A stretch of 64,000 bases of DNA from CAVTWH01 sp963850915 (GTDB lineage Bacteria > Actinomycetota > Actinomycetes > Mycobacteriales > Micromonosporaceae). Position 1 is the first letter of the stretch, and the number at the start of each line of letters is the position of its first letter. Location: the NCBI GenBank assembly GCA_963850915.1, contig CAWKND010000014.1, positions 434,001 to 498,000 of the forward strand. The letters are read 5' to 3'. The notes beneath the pieces were generated by a model. It was given only the letters and a program-made list of their open reading frames with translations. It did no database searches and had not been told where the DNA came from. This document shows positions 18,803 through 27,407 of the stretch, piece after piece. Made by a program: the position numbers and the translations under genes.

Positions 18803-18828
18803 CGCCGGGGGCGCTAACCCACAGCGCC
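18788..18828 (+). other. Perfect 18-bp stem-loop overlapping the sufB stop codon
   Basis: The arms GGCGCTGTGGGTTAGCGC (18788-18805) and GCGCTAACCCACAGCGCC (18811-18828) are exact complements around a 5-nt loop CGGGG. There is no T-run. It sits between sufB and sufD in the middle of the operon, so it is more likely an mRNA stability, processing or partial-termination element than a full terminator. Confidence 0.85.
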
Positions 18829-18882
18829 GCCAACCGGAAAAGTGGTCCAGGTTACCGCCAGACGATGGAGACAAGTTCCGTA

Positions 18883-20200
18883 ATGAGTGCGCCCACAGCT
18901 GCGCGTGACGAGAAGTTGAACCCGGGTCCGACCCGGCCCGAGGAGTTGGGGCCGCCCAAGACCCGGGCTCAGGCGCTGCGCTCGGTCAACGTCGCCGACT
19001 TCCCGGCGCTGACCGGCCGCGAGGAGGAGTGGCGGTTCACCCCGCTGCCCCGACTGCGCGGCCTGTCCACCGCGGACGCCACCGAGCCCGGCGGGCCGGC
19101 CATGAAGGTCGAGCACGCGCAGCTGCCGGCCGGCGTCACGGTCGGCGCGGTACCACGCGGACGACGCCCGGCTCGGCTCGGTGCTCACCCCGTTCGACCG
19201 GATCAGCGCGCTGGCCTTCGGCCGGGCCGAGCAGGCAACGCTGATCAGCGTCGCCCGCGGGGCCGCGGTGAGCGAGCCGGTCACGGTGCGTCTCGTCGGC
19301 GGGGGTACCGGGCAGCTCAGCTTCGGGCACACCTTCGTGGAGATCGGCGAGGCGGCCGAGGCGACGCTGGTACTGGAGTACTCGGGCAGTGTCACGCTCG
19401 CCGACAACGTCGAAGTGGCGCTGGCCCAGGGCGCCCGGCTGACCCTGGTCACCGTCTCCGACTGGGCCGACGACGCGGTACAGGCGCAGCACCTGAAGTT
19501 CCGGCTGGGCAAGGACGCCAAGGTCACCCACGTCCAGGTGTCGCTCGGTGGCGACCTGGTCCGCCAGTACGTCAGCGTCGACTACACCGGTCGGGGCGGC
19601 GAAGCCGAGCTGTACGGGCTGTACTTCGCCACCGGGTCCGCACCGGGGGAGACCCCGCACGGGCAGCACTTCGAGCACCGGCTGCTGGTCGACCACTCGG
19701 CCCCGGACTGCCGCTCCTACGTGGCCTACCGTGGCGCGCTGCAGGGCCGGCAGGCGCACACCGTCTGGGTGGGCGACGTGCTGATCCGGGCGGAGGCGAC
19801 CGGGACGGACACCTACGAGGTCAACCGCAACCTGGTGCTCTCCGACGGGGCGCGCGCCGACTCGGTACCCAATCTGGAGATCGAGACCGGCGAGGTCGCC
19901 GGCGCCGGACACGCCAGCGCGACCGGCCGCTTCGATGACGAGCAGCTGTTCTACCTGATGGCCCGGGGCATCCCGGAGGATGCCGCCCGCCGCCTGGTGG
20001 TGCGCGGCTTCTTCGCCGAGCTGCTGAACAAGGTTCCGGTACCGGAGCTGCACGACCGGCTGGTCGAGGCGATCGAGGCGCGGCTGCAGAAGGCGGAGGA
20101 GGCCGGTTCGGTGGCCGGCCGTTCCGCGGCCGACGCGGCGGTGGCTGACCCGGCGGTATCTGACGCAACGGTGGCTGACCCGGCGGGGGCCGGCCGATGA
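18883..20200 (+). CDS. sufD: Fe-S cluster assembly protein SufD, frameshifted as given
   Basis: SufD is the SufB paralogue of the SufBC2D complex, needed for iron entry. The N-terminal segment (residues to about 90; NVADFPALTGREEEWRFTPL is typical) runs in one frame to GVTVGAVP. One extra base near 19155 separates it from DDARLGSVLTPFDRISALAF and the remaining 340 residues, including YVAYRGALQGRQAHTVWVGD and FDDEQLFYLMARGIPEDAA. With the base removed the protein is about 438 residues. The start at ATG 18883 has GGAG 12 nt upstream; ATG 18865 is the alternative. The tail holds a repeated Ala/Asp/Val-rich stretch. The stop overlaps the Rieske gene. Confidence 0.92.
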
Positions 20201-20544
20201 GCTTCGTGAAGGTCTGCGCGGTCGACGAGATCGCGTCCGGTACGGCGGTCAGCGCCGACATCGACGGCCTCCAGGTAGCCCTGGTGCACGCCGACGACGG
20301 CAACGTCTACGCCATCCGGGACGAGTGCTCGCACGCCTCGGTCGCCCTGTCCGAGGGCGAGATCGAGGGCTGCACGCTGGAGTGCTGGCTGCACGGCTCG
20401 CGCTTCGACCTGCGTACCGGTGCGCCCACCGGCCTGCCGGCGACCGAGCCGGTCCCGGTCTACCCCGTCGAGATCCGCGACGGCTTCGTCTTCGTTTCCA
20501 CAGTTCCCACCAATGGGATGCCCAGCAATGGAGTAGCGCAGTGA
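20197..20544 (+). CDS. Rieske [2Fe-2S] ferredoxin of the SUF operon
   Basis: The 115 residues carry the Rieske ligands: ECSHASVALSEGEIEG gives C-x-H and ECWLHGSRFD gives C-x-x-H, the pattern of small non-heme-oxygenase-type ferredoxins. Its place between sufD and sufC, overlapping both (ATGA and GTGA junctions), is conserved in actinobacterial SUF operons and suggests an electron-transfer role in cluster assembly. No partner oxygenase lies nearby. Confidence 0.93.
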   Translation: MSFVKVCAVDEIASGTAVSADIDGLQVALVHADDGNVYAIRDECSHASVALSEGEIEGCTLECWLHGSRFDLRTGAPTGLPATEPVPVYPVEIRDGFVFVSTVPTNGMPSNGVAQ

Positions 20545-21299
20545 GTGTTCTGGAGATCCGTGACCTGCAGGTGTCGGTCAAGCTGCCCGAAGGCGAGCTG
20601 AAGCCGATCCTGGCCGGCGTGAACCTGACCGTGGAGTCGGGTCAGACGCACGCCATCATGGGCCCCAACGGCTCCGGCAAGTCGACTTTGGCCTACTCCA
20701 TCGCCGGCCACCCGAAGTACCAGATCACCGGTGGCTCGGTGACCCTGGACGGCGCCGACATCCTGGCGATGAAGGTGGACGAGCGGGCCCGCGCCGGGCT
20801 GTTCCTGGCCATGCAGTACCCGGTCGAGGTACCCGGGGTGTCGGTGGCCAACTTCCTGCGCACCGCGAAGACCGCGGTGGACGGCGAGGCGCCGAAGCTG
20901 CGTACCTGGGGCAAGGACCTCAAGGAGTCGATGGAGCGCCTCGGCATGGACCCGGCGTTCGCCCAGCGCAACGTCAACGAGGGCTTCTCCGGCGGCGAGA
21001 AGAAGCGGCACGAGATCGTGCAGCTGGAGCTGTTGAAGCCGAAGATCGCCATCCTCGACGAGACCGACTCGGGCCTGGACATCGACGCGCTGCGCGTGGT
21101 CAGCGAAGGGGTCAACCGGGTACGCGACACCGGCGACACCGGGCTGCTGCTGATCACCCACTACACCCGGATCCTGCGTTACGTGAAGCCGGACTTCGTG
21201 CACGTCTTCGTGGCCGGCCGGATCGTCGAAGAGGGCGGTCCCGAACTCGCCGAGCAGCTGGAAGCCAACGGGTACGAGCGTTACCTGACGAACGCCTAG
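20541..21299 (+). CDS. sufC: SufC ATPase of the Fe-S assembly complex
   Basis: ABC-type ATPase that drives conformational change in SufBC2D; cytoplasmic, not a transporter. The 252 residues include Walker A GPNGSGKST, Q-loop region LAMQYPVEVPGVS, signature FSGGEKKRHE, Walker B IAILDETDSGLDID and the switch His in LLLITHYTRIL. The GTG at 20541 overlaps the Rieske stop; an earlier in-frame opening at 20325 lies inside the Rieske gene. Confidence 0.97.
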   Translation: MSVLEIRDLQVSVKLPEGELKPILAGVNLTVESGQTHAIMGPNGSGKSTLAYSIAGHPKYQITGGSVTLDGADILAMKVDERARAGLFLAMQYPVEVPGVSVANFLRTAKTAVDGEAPKLRTWGKDLKESMERLGMDPAFAQRNVNEGFSGGEKKRHEIVQLELLKPKIAILDETDSGLDIDALRVVSEGVNRVRDTGDTGLLLITHYTRILRYVKPDFVHVFVAGRIVEEGGPELAEQLEANGYERYLTNA

Positions 21300-21329
21300 G
21301 GTCTGTTCACAAATGAGAGCGGAGCAGCC

Positions 21330-22598
21330 ATGACCGTCGTCATTCCCGAGGGCATGCCGCAGTACGCCGACGCGCCCCGGTACGACATCGAGGCGGTACG
21401 GGCCGACTTCCCGATCCTGGCCCGGGTGATCAACGGTGCGCCGCTGGTCTACCTGGACAGCGCGAACACGTCACAGAAGCCGCACTCGGTGATCGAGAAG
21501 ATGGCGCTGCACTACGCGGCACACAACGCCAACGTGGCCCGGTCGGTACACACGCTGGGTACCGAGGCGACGGCCGCGTACGAGGGCGCCCGTGCCAAGG
21601 TGGCCGCGTTCATCGGCGCCCCGTCGGCCGACGAGATCGTGTTCACCAAGAACTCCACCGAGGCGATCAACCTGGTCGCCTACTCCTACGGCCAGCGGCT
21701 ACGCCCGGGCGACGAGATCGTCATCTCGGAGATGGAGCACCACTCCAACATCGTCCCGTGGCAGCTGCTCGCCGAGCGGACCGGCGCGGTACTGCGCTGG
21801 TTCCCGGTCACCGACCAGGGCCGGCTCGACCTGTCCGAGCTGGACACGCTGGTCAACGAGCGGACCAAGATCGTCAGCTACGTACACGTGTCGAACGTGC
21901 TCGGTACCGTCAACCCGACCGGCGCGATCACCAAGCGGGCGCACGAGGTGGGTGCCGTGGTACTGCTGGACTGCTCGCAGTCGGTACCGCACCTGCCCGT
22001 CGACGTGACCGACCTGGGTGCCGACTTCATCGCCTTCACCGGGCACAAGATGCTCGGCCCCACCGGCATCGGTGTGCTGTGGGGGCGTGGCGAGCTGCTC
22101 GCCGAGATGCCGCCGTTCCTCGGTGGCGGCTCGATGATCGAGACCGTGACCATGCAGAAGACCACGTACGCGGCACCACCGGCCCGGTTCGAGGCGGGTA
22201 CCCCACCGATCGCCGAGGCGGTCGGGCTGGGCGCGGCGATCGACTACCTGACTTCAGTGGACATGCGGGCGATCCAGTGGCACGAGAAGGAGATCACCGC
22301 GTACGCCCTGGACGCGCTGGCCACGGTGCCGGGGCTGCGGGTCTTCGGGCCGAACGTACCGGTCGGCCGGGGCGGAACCATCTCCTTCGACGTGGCCGGC
22401 ATCCACCCGCACGACGTCGGGCAGGTACTCGACTCGCTGGGCGTGCAGGTACGGGTGGGCCACCACTGTGCCCGACCGACCTGCAAGCGCTACGGCGTCG
22501 CCGCGATGACCCGGGCGTCGTTCTACCTGTACACCACGACGGCAGAGATCGACGCCCTGGTGACCGGGTTGGAGCGGGTACGGAAGGTGTTCGCCTGA
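21330..22598 (+). CDS. sufS: Cysteine desulfurase SufS (group II)
   Basis: PLP enzyme that removes sulfur from cysteine and passes it to SufU. The 422-residue length is normal. Seen are the PLP-lysine motif FTGHKMLGPTGIGVLWG, the His in ISEMEHHSNIVPWQ, and the catalytic-Cys loop VRVGHHCARPTCKRYG. Start ATG 21330, 30 bp after sufC, with GGAG upstream. The stop overlaps sufU by 1 nt. Confidence 0.97.
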   Translation: MTVVIPEGMPQYADAPRYDIEAVRADFPILARVINGAPLVYLDSANTSQKPHSVIEKMALHYAAHNANVARSVHTLGTEATAAYEGARAKVAAFIGAPSADEIVFTKNSTEAINLVAYSYGQRLRPGDEIVISEMEHHSNIVPWQLLAERTGAVLRWFPVTDQGRLDLSELDTLVNERTKIVSYVHVSNVLGTVNPTGAITKRAHEVGAVVLLDCSQSVPHLPVDVTDLGADFIAFTGHKMLGPTGIGVLWGRGELLAEMPPFLGGGSMIETVTMQKTTYAAPPARFEAGTPPIAEAVGLGAAIDYLTSVDMRAIQWHEKEITAYALDALATVPGLRVFGPNVPVGRGGTISFDVAGIHPHDVGQVLDSLGVQVRVGHHCARPTCKRYGVAAMTRASFYLYTTTAEIDALVTGLERVRKVFA

Positions 22599-23071
22599 TG
22601 CAGCTGGAAGCGCTCTACCAGGACATCATTCTCGACCACTACAAGCGTCCGCACGGTCGCGGCCTGCGCGATCCGTACCTGGCCGAGGCCCATCACGTGA
22701 ACCCGACCTGTGGCGACGAGGTCACCCTGCGGGTACAGCTCAAGGGCGACACCGTGGAGGACGTCTCGTACGAGGGGGAGGGCTGCTCGATCAGCCAGGC
22801 CGCCGCGAGCGTGCTCTTCGACCTGCTGCACGGGCGGACAGTCGCCGACGCGATGGTCCGGCACGAGGCGTTCGTGGAGTTGATGTCCGGCCGTGGCGCG
22901 GTGACGCCGGACGAGGCACTGTTGGAGGACGCGGTCGCCTTCGCCGGCGTCGCGCAGTACCCCGCCCGGGTCAAGTGCGCGCTGCTGCCCTGGATGGCGT
23001 TCAAGGACGCGACCGCCCGCGCACTGGCGGCAGAGAACAGCAATGGCGACAACGAGGGAGACCCGGCATGA
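22598..23071 (+). CDS. sufU: SufU, zinc-dependent sulfurtransferase
   Basis: Accepts persulfide from SufS in Gram-positive SUF systems. The 157 residues contain the zinc ligands: Asp/Cys in NPTCGDEVTL, Cys in EGEGCSISQAAAS and Cys in ARVKCALLPW, as in SufU rather than IscU. Start ATG 22598 in a TGATG junction with sufS; the stop overlaps sufT (ATGA). Confidence 0.96.
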   Translation: MQLEALYQDIILDHYKRPHGRGLRDPYLAEAHHVNPTCGDEVTLRVQLKGDTVEDVSYEGEGCSISQAAASVLFDLLHGRTVADAMVRHEAFVELMSGRGAVTPDEALLEDAVAFAGVAQYPARVKCALLPWMAFKDATARALAAENSNGDNEGDPA

Positions 23072-23394
23072 CCGCGGCACTGGCCGACATCGAAGAGGCG
23101 CTGAAAGACGTCGTCGACCCCGAGCTGGGGATCAACGTGGTCGACCTGGGCCTCATCTACGGCATCCACGTCGACGAGGAGAACGTCGCGACCATCGACA
23201 TGACCCTCACCTCGGCCGCCTGCCCGCTCACCGACGTGATCGAGGACCAGGCCCGGCAGGCGCTGTGCACCGGCCCCGGTGGCGGCCTCGCCTCGGATAT
23301 CCGGATCAACTGGGTATGGCTGCCGCCGTGGGGCCCCGACAAGATCACCGACGACGGCCGCGATCAGCTGCGGGCGCTGGGCTTCAACGTCTGA
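23068..23394 (+). CDS. sufT: MIP18/PaaD-family protein SufT
   Basis: The 108-residue DUF59-type protein (DVVDPELGINVVDLGLIYGI, then LTSAACPLTDVIEDQ with the conserved Cys) is thought to help Fe-S cluster maturation or delivery. It is the last gene of the operon, with an ATGA overlap to sufU and GAGGGAG before the ATG. No terminator is obvious in the 70 bp after it. Confidence 0.93.
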   Translation: MTAALADIEEALKDVVDPELGINVVDLGLIYGIHVDEENVATIDMTLTSAACPLTDVIEDQARQALCTGPGGGLASDIRINWVWLPPWGPDKITDDGRDQLRALGFNV

Positions 23395-23464
23395 CAGCGG
23401 TACCCCCGCGGTCTGGTCCTGAAATCGGTGGCCCGGTAGCGGCGCGGCTGGGACGCTACGCCGC

Positions 23465-24094
23465 GTGATCGACGCACTGGTCTCCGGACTGCTCGCCGGC
23501 TACGGGGTCGCCATTCCGGTGGGCGCCATCGCCGCGCTGGTGATCGCGCTGACCGCCCGTACCTCGTTCCGGGTCGGTGCCGGCGCGGCGCTCGGGGTGG
23601 CCACGGCCGATGGGCTCTACGCGACGCTCGCCGTACTCGGCGGGGCGGCGATCACCGGCCTGATCCGGCCGATCGCCACCCCGCTGCGCTGGCTCGCCTG
23701 CGCGGTGCTGCTGGTACTCGCCGGGCGGACGGCGTACACCGCCTGGCGGCACCACCGCGATCCCGCGCTGGCCACCGGGACGGCTCCCGGGCTGCGTACC
23801 CCCGGCCGCGCCTACCTCGGGCTGCTCGGCCTGACCATCCTCAACCCGGCCACGGTGATCTACTTCAGCGCGCTGGTACTCGGCCGGCAGTCGGCCGCGC
23901 CGATCTCCGGTGCTGACCTGGTGATCTTCGTACTGGCCGCGTTCGCCGCGTCGGCGAGTTGGCAGCTGCTCCTGGCCGGCGGCGGCAGCCTGCTCGGCCG
24001 GGTACTCACCGGTGCCCGTGGCCGCTTCGTCACCGCGCTGGTCGCCAGCACTGTGATTGCCGTGCTGGCGTTCAAATTGGTGATCACTCCGTGA
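23465..24094 (+). CDS. LysE/RhtB-family membrane exporter
   Basis: The 209-residue protein has about six hydrophobic segments, starting GLLAGYGVAIPVGAIAALV, the amino-acid-exporter signature with the conserved Pro. The second half has LGLLGLTILNPATVIYF, the family's other Asn-Pro motif. The substrate (an amino acid or another small metabolite) cannot be read from sequence. Start GTG 23465. It is probably transcribed separately from the SUF operon. Confidence 0.85.
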   Translation: MIDALVSGLLAGYGVAIPVGAIAALVIALTARTSFRVGAGAALGVATADGLYATLAVLGGAAITGLIRPIATPLRWLACAVLLVLAGRTAYTAWRHHRDPALATGTAPGLRTPGRAYLGLLGLTILNPATVIYFSALVLGRQSAAPISGADLVIFVLAAFAASASWQLLLAGGGSLLGRVLTGARGRFVTALVASTVIAVLAFKLVITP

Positions 24095-24118
24095 CATGCC
24101 CGGATTAGCGTCTGCCCC

Positions 24119-24880
24119 ATGCCGACCACCCCTAAGGCATTGCTGCTCGATTTCGGCGGCGTCATCGCGGACACCGGCGGACCCGCCGACTGGCCCGCGC
24201 GAGTCGCCCCGACCGTGCACAACCTGCTGCTCTCCCGCAAGATCAACCGACTCTCGCCGGCCGCCATCGAGGCCGACCTGGCCGCCGGCGCACGGGCCTA
24301 CGCCGACTGGGGTGAGGCGATGTGCCGGCCGTACGCGCCGGCCGAGGTCAGCCACGAACAGTTCTGGTCGGACTACGTCGCCGCCGACTGGCCGGCCTCG
24401 GCGCGGGAGGCGGTCCTCGCGCACGCCGACACGCTGTGCATCCGGATGGGTGAGGTACGGCACGCGTTCGCTGTCCGCGCCGGGATCGTCGGGCTGCTCG
24501 CCGAGGCGATCGGGCGCGGGCTGCTGGTCGCCGTGGTCAGCAACACGCTGTACGGCAGCGTGCACCGCGACTTCGTGGAGAAGGCGGGGCTCGCCGACCG
24601 GTTCGCGGTGCAGCTGTACAGCGACGAGGCGGGGGTACGCAAGCCCAACCCGGAGCTGATCCTGCGGGCCGCGCGCTCCCTCGGGGTACCCCCGGGGCAG
24701 TGCTGGTTCGTCGGGGACACCTGGTCCCGGGACATCCGGGCGGCGCGCCGGGCCCAGGTGGGTACCGCCGTGCTGATGCGCTCCGAGCGCACCGAGCCGC
24801 AGGCCCCGGCCGGGCTCACCGCCGACCACACCGTCCCCGACGGGCACGCCCTGCGCGCCCTGCTGGACAGTGCTGACTAG
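24119..24880 (+). CDS. HAD-superfamily hydrolase
   Basis: The 253-residue HAD type IA protein has motif I LLLDFGGVIADTGG (nucleophile Asp, but Gly-Gly instead of the second Asp, as in many members), motif II VVSNT, motif III Lys in GVRKPNPELI, and motif IV WFVGDTWSRDI. ATG 24119 lies 7 nt after TAGCGT (24106-24111), so the mRNA is probably leaderless. Its stop abuts that of the convergent alkD gene. The substrate is unknown. Confidence 0.87.
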   Translation: MPTTPKALLLDFGGVIADTGGPADWPARVAPTVHNLLLSRKINRLSPAAIEADLAAGARAYADWGEAMCRPYAPAEVSHEQFWSDYVAADWPASAREAVLAHADTLCIRMGEVRHAFAVRAGIVGLLAEAIGRGLLVAVVSNTLYGSVHRDFVEKAGLADRFAVQLYSDEAGVRKPNPELILRAARSLGVPPGQCWFVGDTWSRDIRAARRAQVGTAVLMRSERTEPQAPAGLTADHTVPDGHALRALLDSAD

Positions 24881-25552
24881 TCACAGGTGCTTCAGCGCTT
24901 CCCGGCGGGACAGGCCGGACAGCTCGGTACGGGCCACGAAGGCGGCGACCGCGGCCGGGTCGGTTCGGGCGTACTGGCGTAGCGCCCAGCCGATCGCCTT
25001 GCGGATGAAGAAGTCCGGGTGCCCGGCCTGCTCGGTGCAGTACCGGAAGAGCCGGTCGGCGTCGGTACTTTCCTTGTAGGTCAACTGGTGCAGGATCGCG
25101 GTACGGGCGACCCAGAGATTGCTGTCGAGGATCCACGCGTCCATCCGCTCGACCAGTTGGGGATGCCGGCGCACCAGCGGCCCGACCACGTCAGCGGCGA
25201 GCGTGTCGACCGTATCCCACCACGACTTCGCCTCGATCAGTTCACGGGCCGCGGGCAGGAAACCGGGGCCGCAGACCGCCACGTGTTTACGCAGGTAGTC
25301 GCAGGCGGTGTACTGGTACTCCCGCTCGGTACGGGCCCAGCAGCCGCGTACGAACGCGGTCAACTCGGCCTCGTCCGGTGCCGGCAGGCCCTTCGCCGCA
25401 GCCGCGGCCAGTGCCCGCCGCTGTGGCATCCGCAGCCCGAAGTACTCGAACTTGCCCCGCATGTACGCCTTCATCGCGGTCGCGGCGGCCGGGTCGCGGG
25501 CGGCCTCGAAGGCGGTACCCAGGCGGTCCAGGAGAGTCTCGGCGAGCGCCAT
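24881..25552 (-). CDS. DNA alkylation repair protein, AlkD family
   Basis: The 223-residue all-helical HEAT-like protein matches the AlkD/AlkC glycosylases that excise positively charged alkylated bases. Typical strings are MRGKFEYFGLRMPQRRAL, AREYQYTACDYLR-like helices, and AKSWWDTVDTLAADVVGPLV with the conserved Trp and Asp near the lesion. ATG 25552 lies 7 nt after a - strand TACCGT box. The divergent gene uses an overlapping TACGGT box. The longer in-frame opening to 26323 is antisense to the neighbour and rejected. Confidence 0.9.
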   Translation of the reverse strand: MALAETLLDRLGTAFEAARDPAAATAMKAYMRGKFEYFGLRMPQRRALAAAAAKGLPAPDEAELTAFVRGCWARTEREYQYTACDYLRKHVAVCGPGFLPAARELIEAKSWWDTVDTLAADVVGPLVRRHPQLVERMDAWILDSNLWVARTAILHQLTYKESTDADRLFRYCTEQAGHPDFFIRKAIGWALRQYARTDPAAVAAFVARTELSGLSRREALKHL

Positions 25553-25576
25553 GCTCCAGACGGTACGGTGCAGATC
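25553..25576. promoter_or_regulatory. Overlapping divergent -10 boxes for alkD and the VLRF1-like gene
   Basis: Within ACGGTACGGT (25560-25569) the + strand has TACGGT (25564-25569) and the - strand has TACCGT (25565-25560). Each lies 7 nt before its start codon. The two promoters share 2 bp, so only one polymerase can open the site at a time. Confidence 0.6.
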
Positions 25577-26230
25577 ATGGCGGGACGGCCGGCGGCGGGT
25601 GGCGGGCGCTGGGTCGAGGTGGACCCGGGGCGGCTGCCGCGTTGGCTGACCGGCTTCGCCGAGCGGCACGGCGAGTACGCCGTCGATCCACAGCAGTTCG
25701 GGCTGCGGGTACGCGCCTTCGACGACACGGTCGCCGAGCTGAACACGCCGCCCGGTGCCCCGGTCTGCTCGGACGTGGAGAGCTTCCTGGCCACCGCCGC
25801 CCAGCCGCGCCGGCTCGGGCTGCTGCTGGTACGCCGGGGCGGGGTCGCGGTGGGGGTGGCGGACGGGCCGGCGCTGGTCGTGTCCAAAGTGGACACCAGC
25901 TACATCCAGAGCCGCACCGCGGCCGGCGGCTGGTCCCAGCACCGTTTCGCCCGGCGCCGGGACAACCAGGCGAAGGCGGCCTGGCAGGGCGCGGCCGATC
26001 TGGTGGTACGGCTGCTGCTGCCCGAGTTGAGCAAGCTCGCCACGGTGGTGGCCGGGGGCGACCGGCGGGCGGTGACGGCGGTACTGGACGATCCCCGCCT
26101 CGGGTCGGTGGAGGTACGGCTGGCCGAGCGCTTCCTGGAGGTACCCGACCCGCGGCTGGCGGTGCTGGAGGCGGCGGTGGCGCAGGCACGGGCGGTACGC
26201 ATCCGGATCATCGAGCCGCCCGCCGGCTGA
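25577..26230 (+). CDS. VLRF1/Vms1-like peptidyl-tRNA hydrolase (acVLRF1 family)
   Basis: The 217-residue protein has the release-factor-1-like core motif GGWSQHRFARRRDNQAKAA, as in Vms1/ANKZF1 where the G-x-S-Q loop and the following Arg/Asn release nascent chains from stalled ribosomes. Flanking strands LGLLLVRRGGVAVGVADG and the C-terminal Leu-rich helices fit the actinobacterial family. ATG 25577 lies 7 nt after its -10 box and looks leaderless. A role in ribosome-associated quality control is known for the eukaryotic relatives and inferred here. Confidence 0.75.
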   Translation: MAGRPAAGGGRWVEVDPGRLPRWLTGFAERHGEYAVDPQQFGLRVRAFDDTVAELNTPPGAPVCSDVESFLATAAQPRRLGLLLVRRGGVAVGVADGPALVVSKVDTSYIQSRTAAGGWSQHRFARRRDNQAKAAWQGAADLVVRLLLPELSKLATVVAGGDRRAVTAVLDDPRLGSVEVRLAERFLEVPDPRLAVLEAAVAQARAVRIRIIEPPAG

Positions 26231-26250
26231 TCGGCCGCCGGGTGACGGGC

Positions 26251-27180
26251 TCAGGTCGGCGGGTTGGCGCCGAAGGTGGTGCACTGCTTGGGATCCCCGG
26301 TGCTGGAGCCGGTCGTGAACCACTGCTTGCGCTGGTCGGTCGAGGCCTGGGTGAGGCCCTGCTCGTAGCGGGGGCGTGGAGTGTCAGTGACGGCGGCGGC
26401 CCGCAGCGCCCGGTCGATGTCGTCGGGGGAGGGGTTGCCGACGGCGGTGGTACCGGCGTCGCTCGTCTCGCCCGCGTGGAACGCCCACACGCCGGCGTAG
26501 CAGTCGGCCTGCAACTCCAGCGCCGTGCCCAGTGTGTTGGCGTTGCCCGGATCGCGCTGCTGCGCCCGGCGGACAGCCGCCTCGGTACCCAGCAGGTTCT
26601 GCACGTGGTGCCCGTACTCGTGGGCCAGCAGGTACGCCTGCGCCAGTGGATCACCGGCTGGGTACGAGGCGAGGTCGACGTACACGGTCTCGTCCAGCGA
26701 ACAGTAGAAGGACCCGGTACCCGGCTGCGCGGTACCGCACGCGGTGTTCACCGGGCTGCTGAAGAACCGGGTGGTCGCCGTCTGATATGGCACCGCGAAG
26801 ACCTGTGGCAGTGCCGTCTTCCAGTACGCCTGGATGGAGTTGACGGTGCGCAGGCTGCGACAGGCGGGGTCGGTGGGGTTGGCCGGCGAGCAGGCCACCA
26901 CCGCGTCGGCGTTCGCCTGCCGGGCCAGCCCGCCCAGGCCGCCGAAGGCCCCCAGGTTGGTGGTGCCCAGCACGCCGGCGCCCAGCCCGAGGCAGAGCAG
27001 CAGGCCGAGTACGAGCACCCCGATCAGTAACCCGCCCAGCCGGCCACTGCGCAACCCCGGACGGCCGGGCGGGAGGCGGCGGCTGCCGGTACCGGCGGCC
27101 CGTCGTCGTCGCCCCGAGCGTCCGCCGCCGGGCTCCGCGGCCTCACCGTGGTCAGGCCCGGCCTCTGGGTTGGGCTGCAC
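26251..27180 (-). CDS. Neutral zinc metallopeptidase, YpfJ family (copy 1)
   Basis: The 309 residues comprise an Arg/Pro-rich cytoplasmic N-terminus, one membrane helix at about 49-75 (GGLLIGVLVLGLLLCLGLG) and an extracytoplasmic peptidase domain with AYLLAHEYGHHVQ (HExxH) and LELQADCYAGVWA supplying the third ligand. Four cysteines in the exported part could pair. The GTG at 27180 lies 6 nt after TAGGGT on the - strand, so it is probably leaderless. It is a paralogue of the next gene; the substrate is unknown. Confidence 0.88.
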   Translation of the reverse strand: MQPNPEAGPDHGEAAEPGGGRSGRRRRAAGTGSRRLPPGRPGLRSGRLGGLLIGVLVLGLLLCLGLGAGVLGTTNLGAFGGLGGLARQANADAVVACSPANPTDPACRSLRTVNSIQAYWKTALPQVFAVPYQTATTRFFSSPVNTACGTAQPGTGSFYCSLDETVYVDLASYPAGDPLAQAYLLAHEYGHHVQNLLGTEAAVRRAQQRDPGNANTLGTALELQADCYAGVWAFHAGETSDAGTTAVGNPSPDDIDRALRAAAVTDTPRPRYEQGLTQASTDQRKQWFTTGSSTGDPKQCTTFGANPPT

Positions 27181-27360
27181 ACCGTCACCCTATGAGCGGA
27201 AGTCCCGACCCAGACCACGAACGGCCCAGACCACGACCGGCCGGCGGTGGGGTCGGCCGGTCCGAGGTGACTTTGCGGAAATCGGGCCATGACGCTCCAT
27301 GATCACCCCGGTTTCCCCAATATCACCAGGCAACCCAACCCGCGCGCGGGCGGGACGCGA

Positions 27361-27394
27361 ACAGGCCCGGCCGGAGTCATCCGGCCGGGCCTGT
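27361..27394 (-). terminator. Terminator hairpin after YpfJ copy 2
   Basis: Perfect 15-bp stem ACAGGCCCGGCCGGA / TCCGGCCGGGCCTGT with loop GTCA, 14 nt beyond the stop of the gene at 27408-28322. No T-run on either side. Confidence 0.8.
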
Positions 27395-27407
27395 CGATGG
27401 GAGCGGG

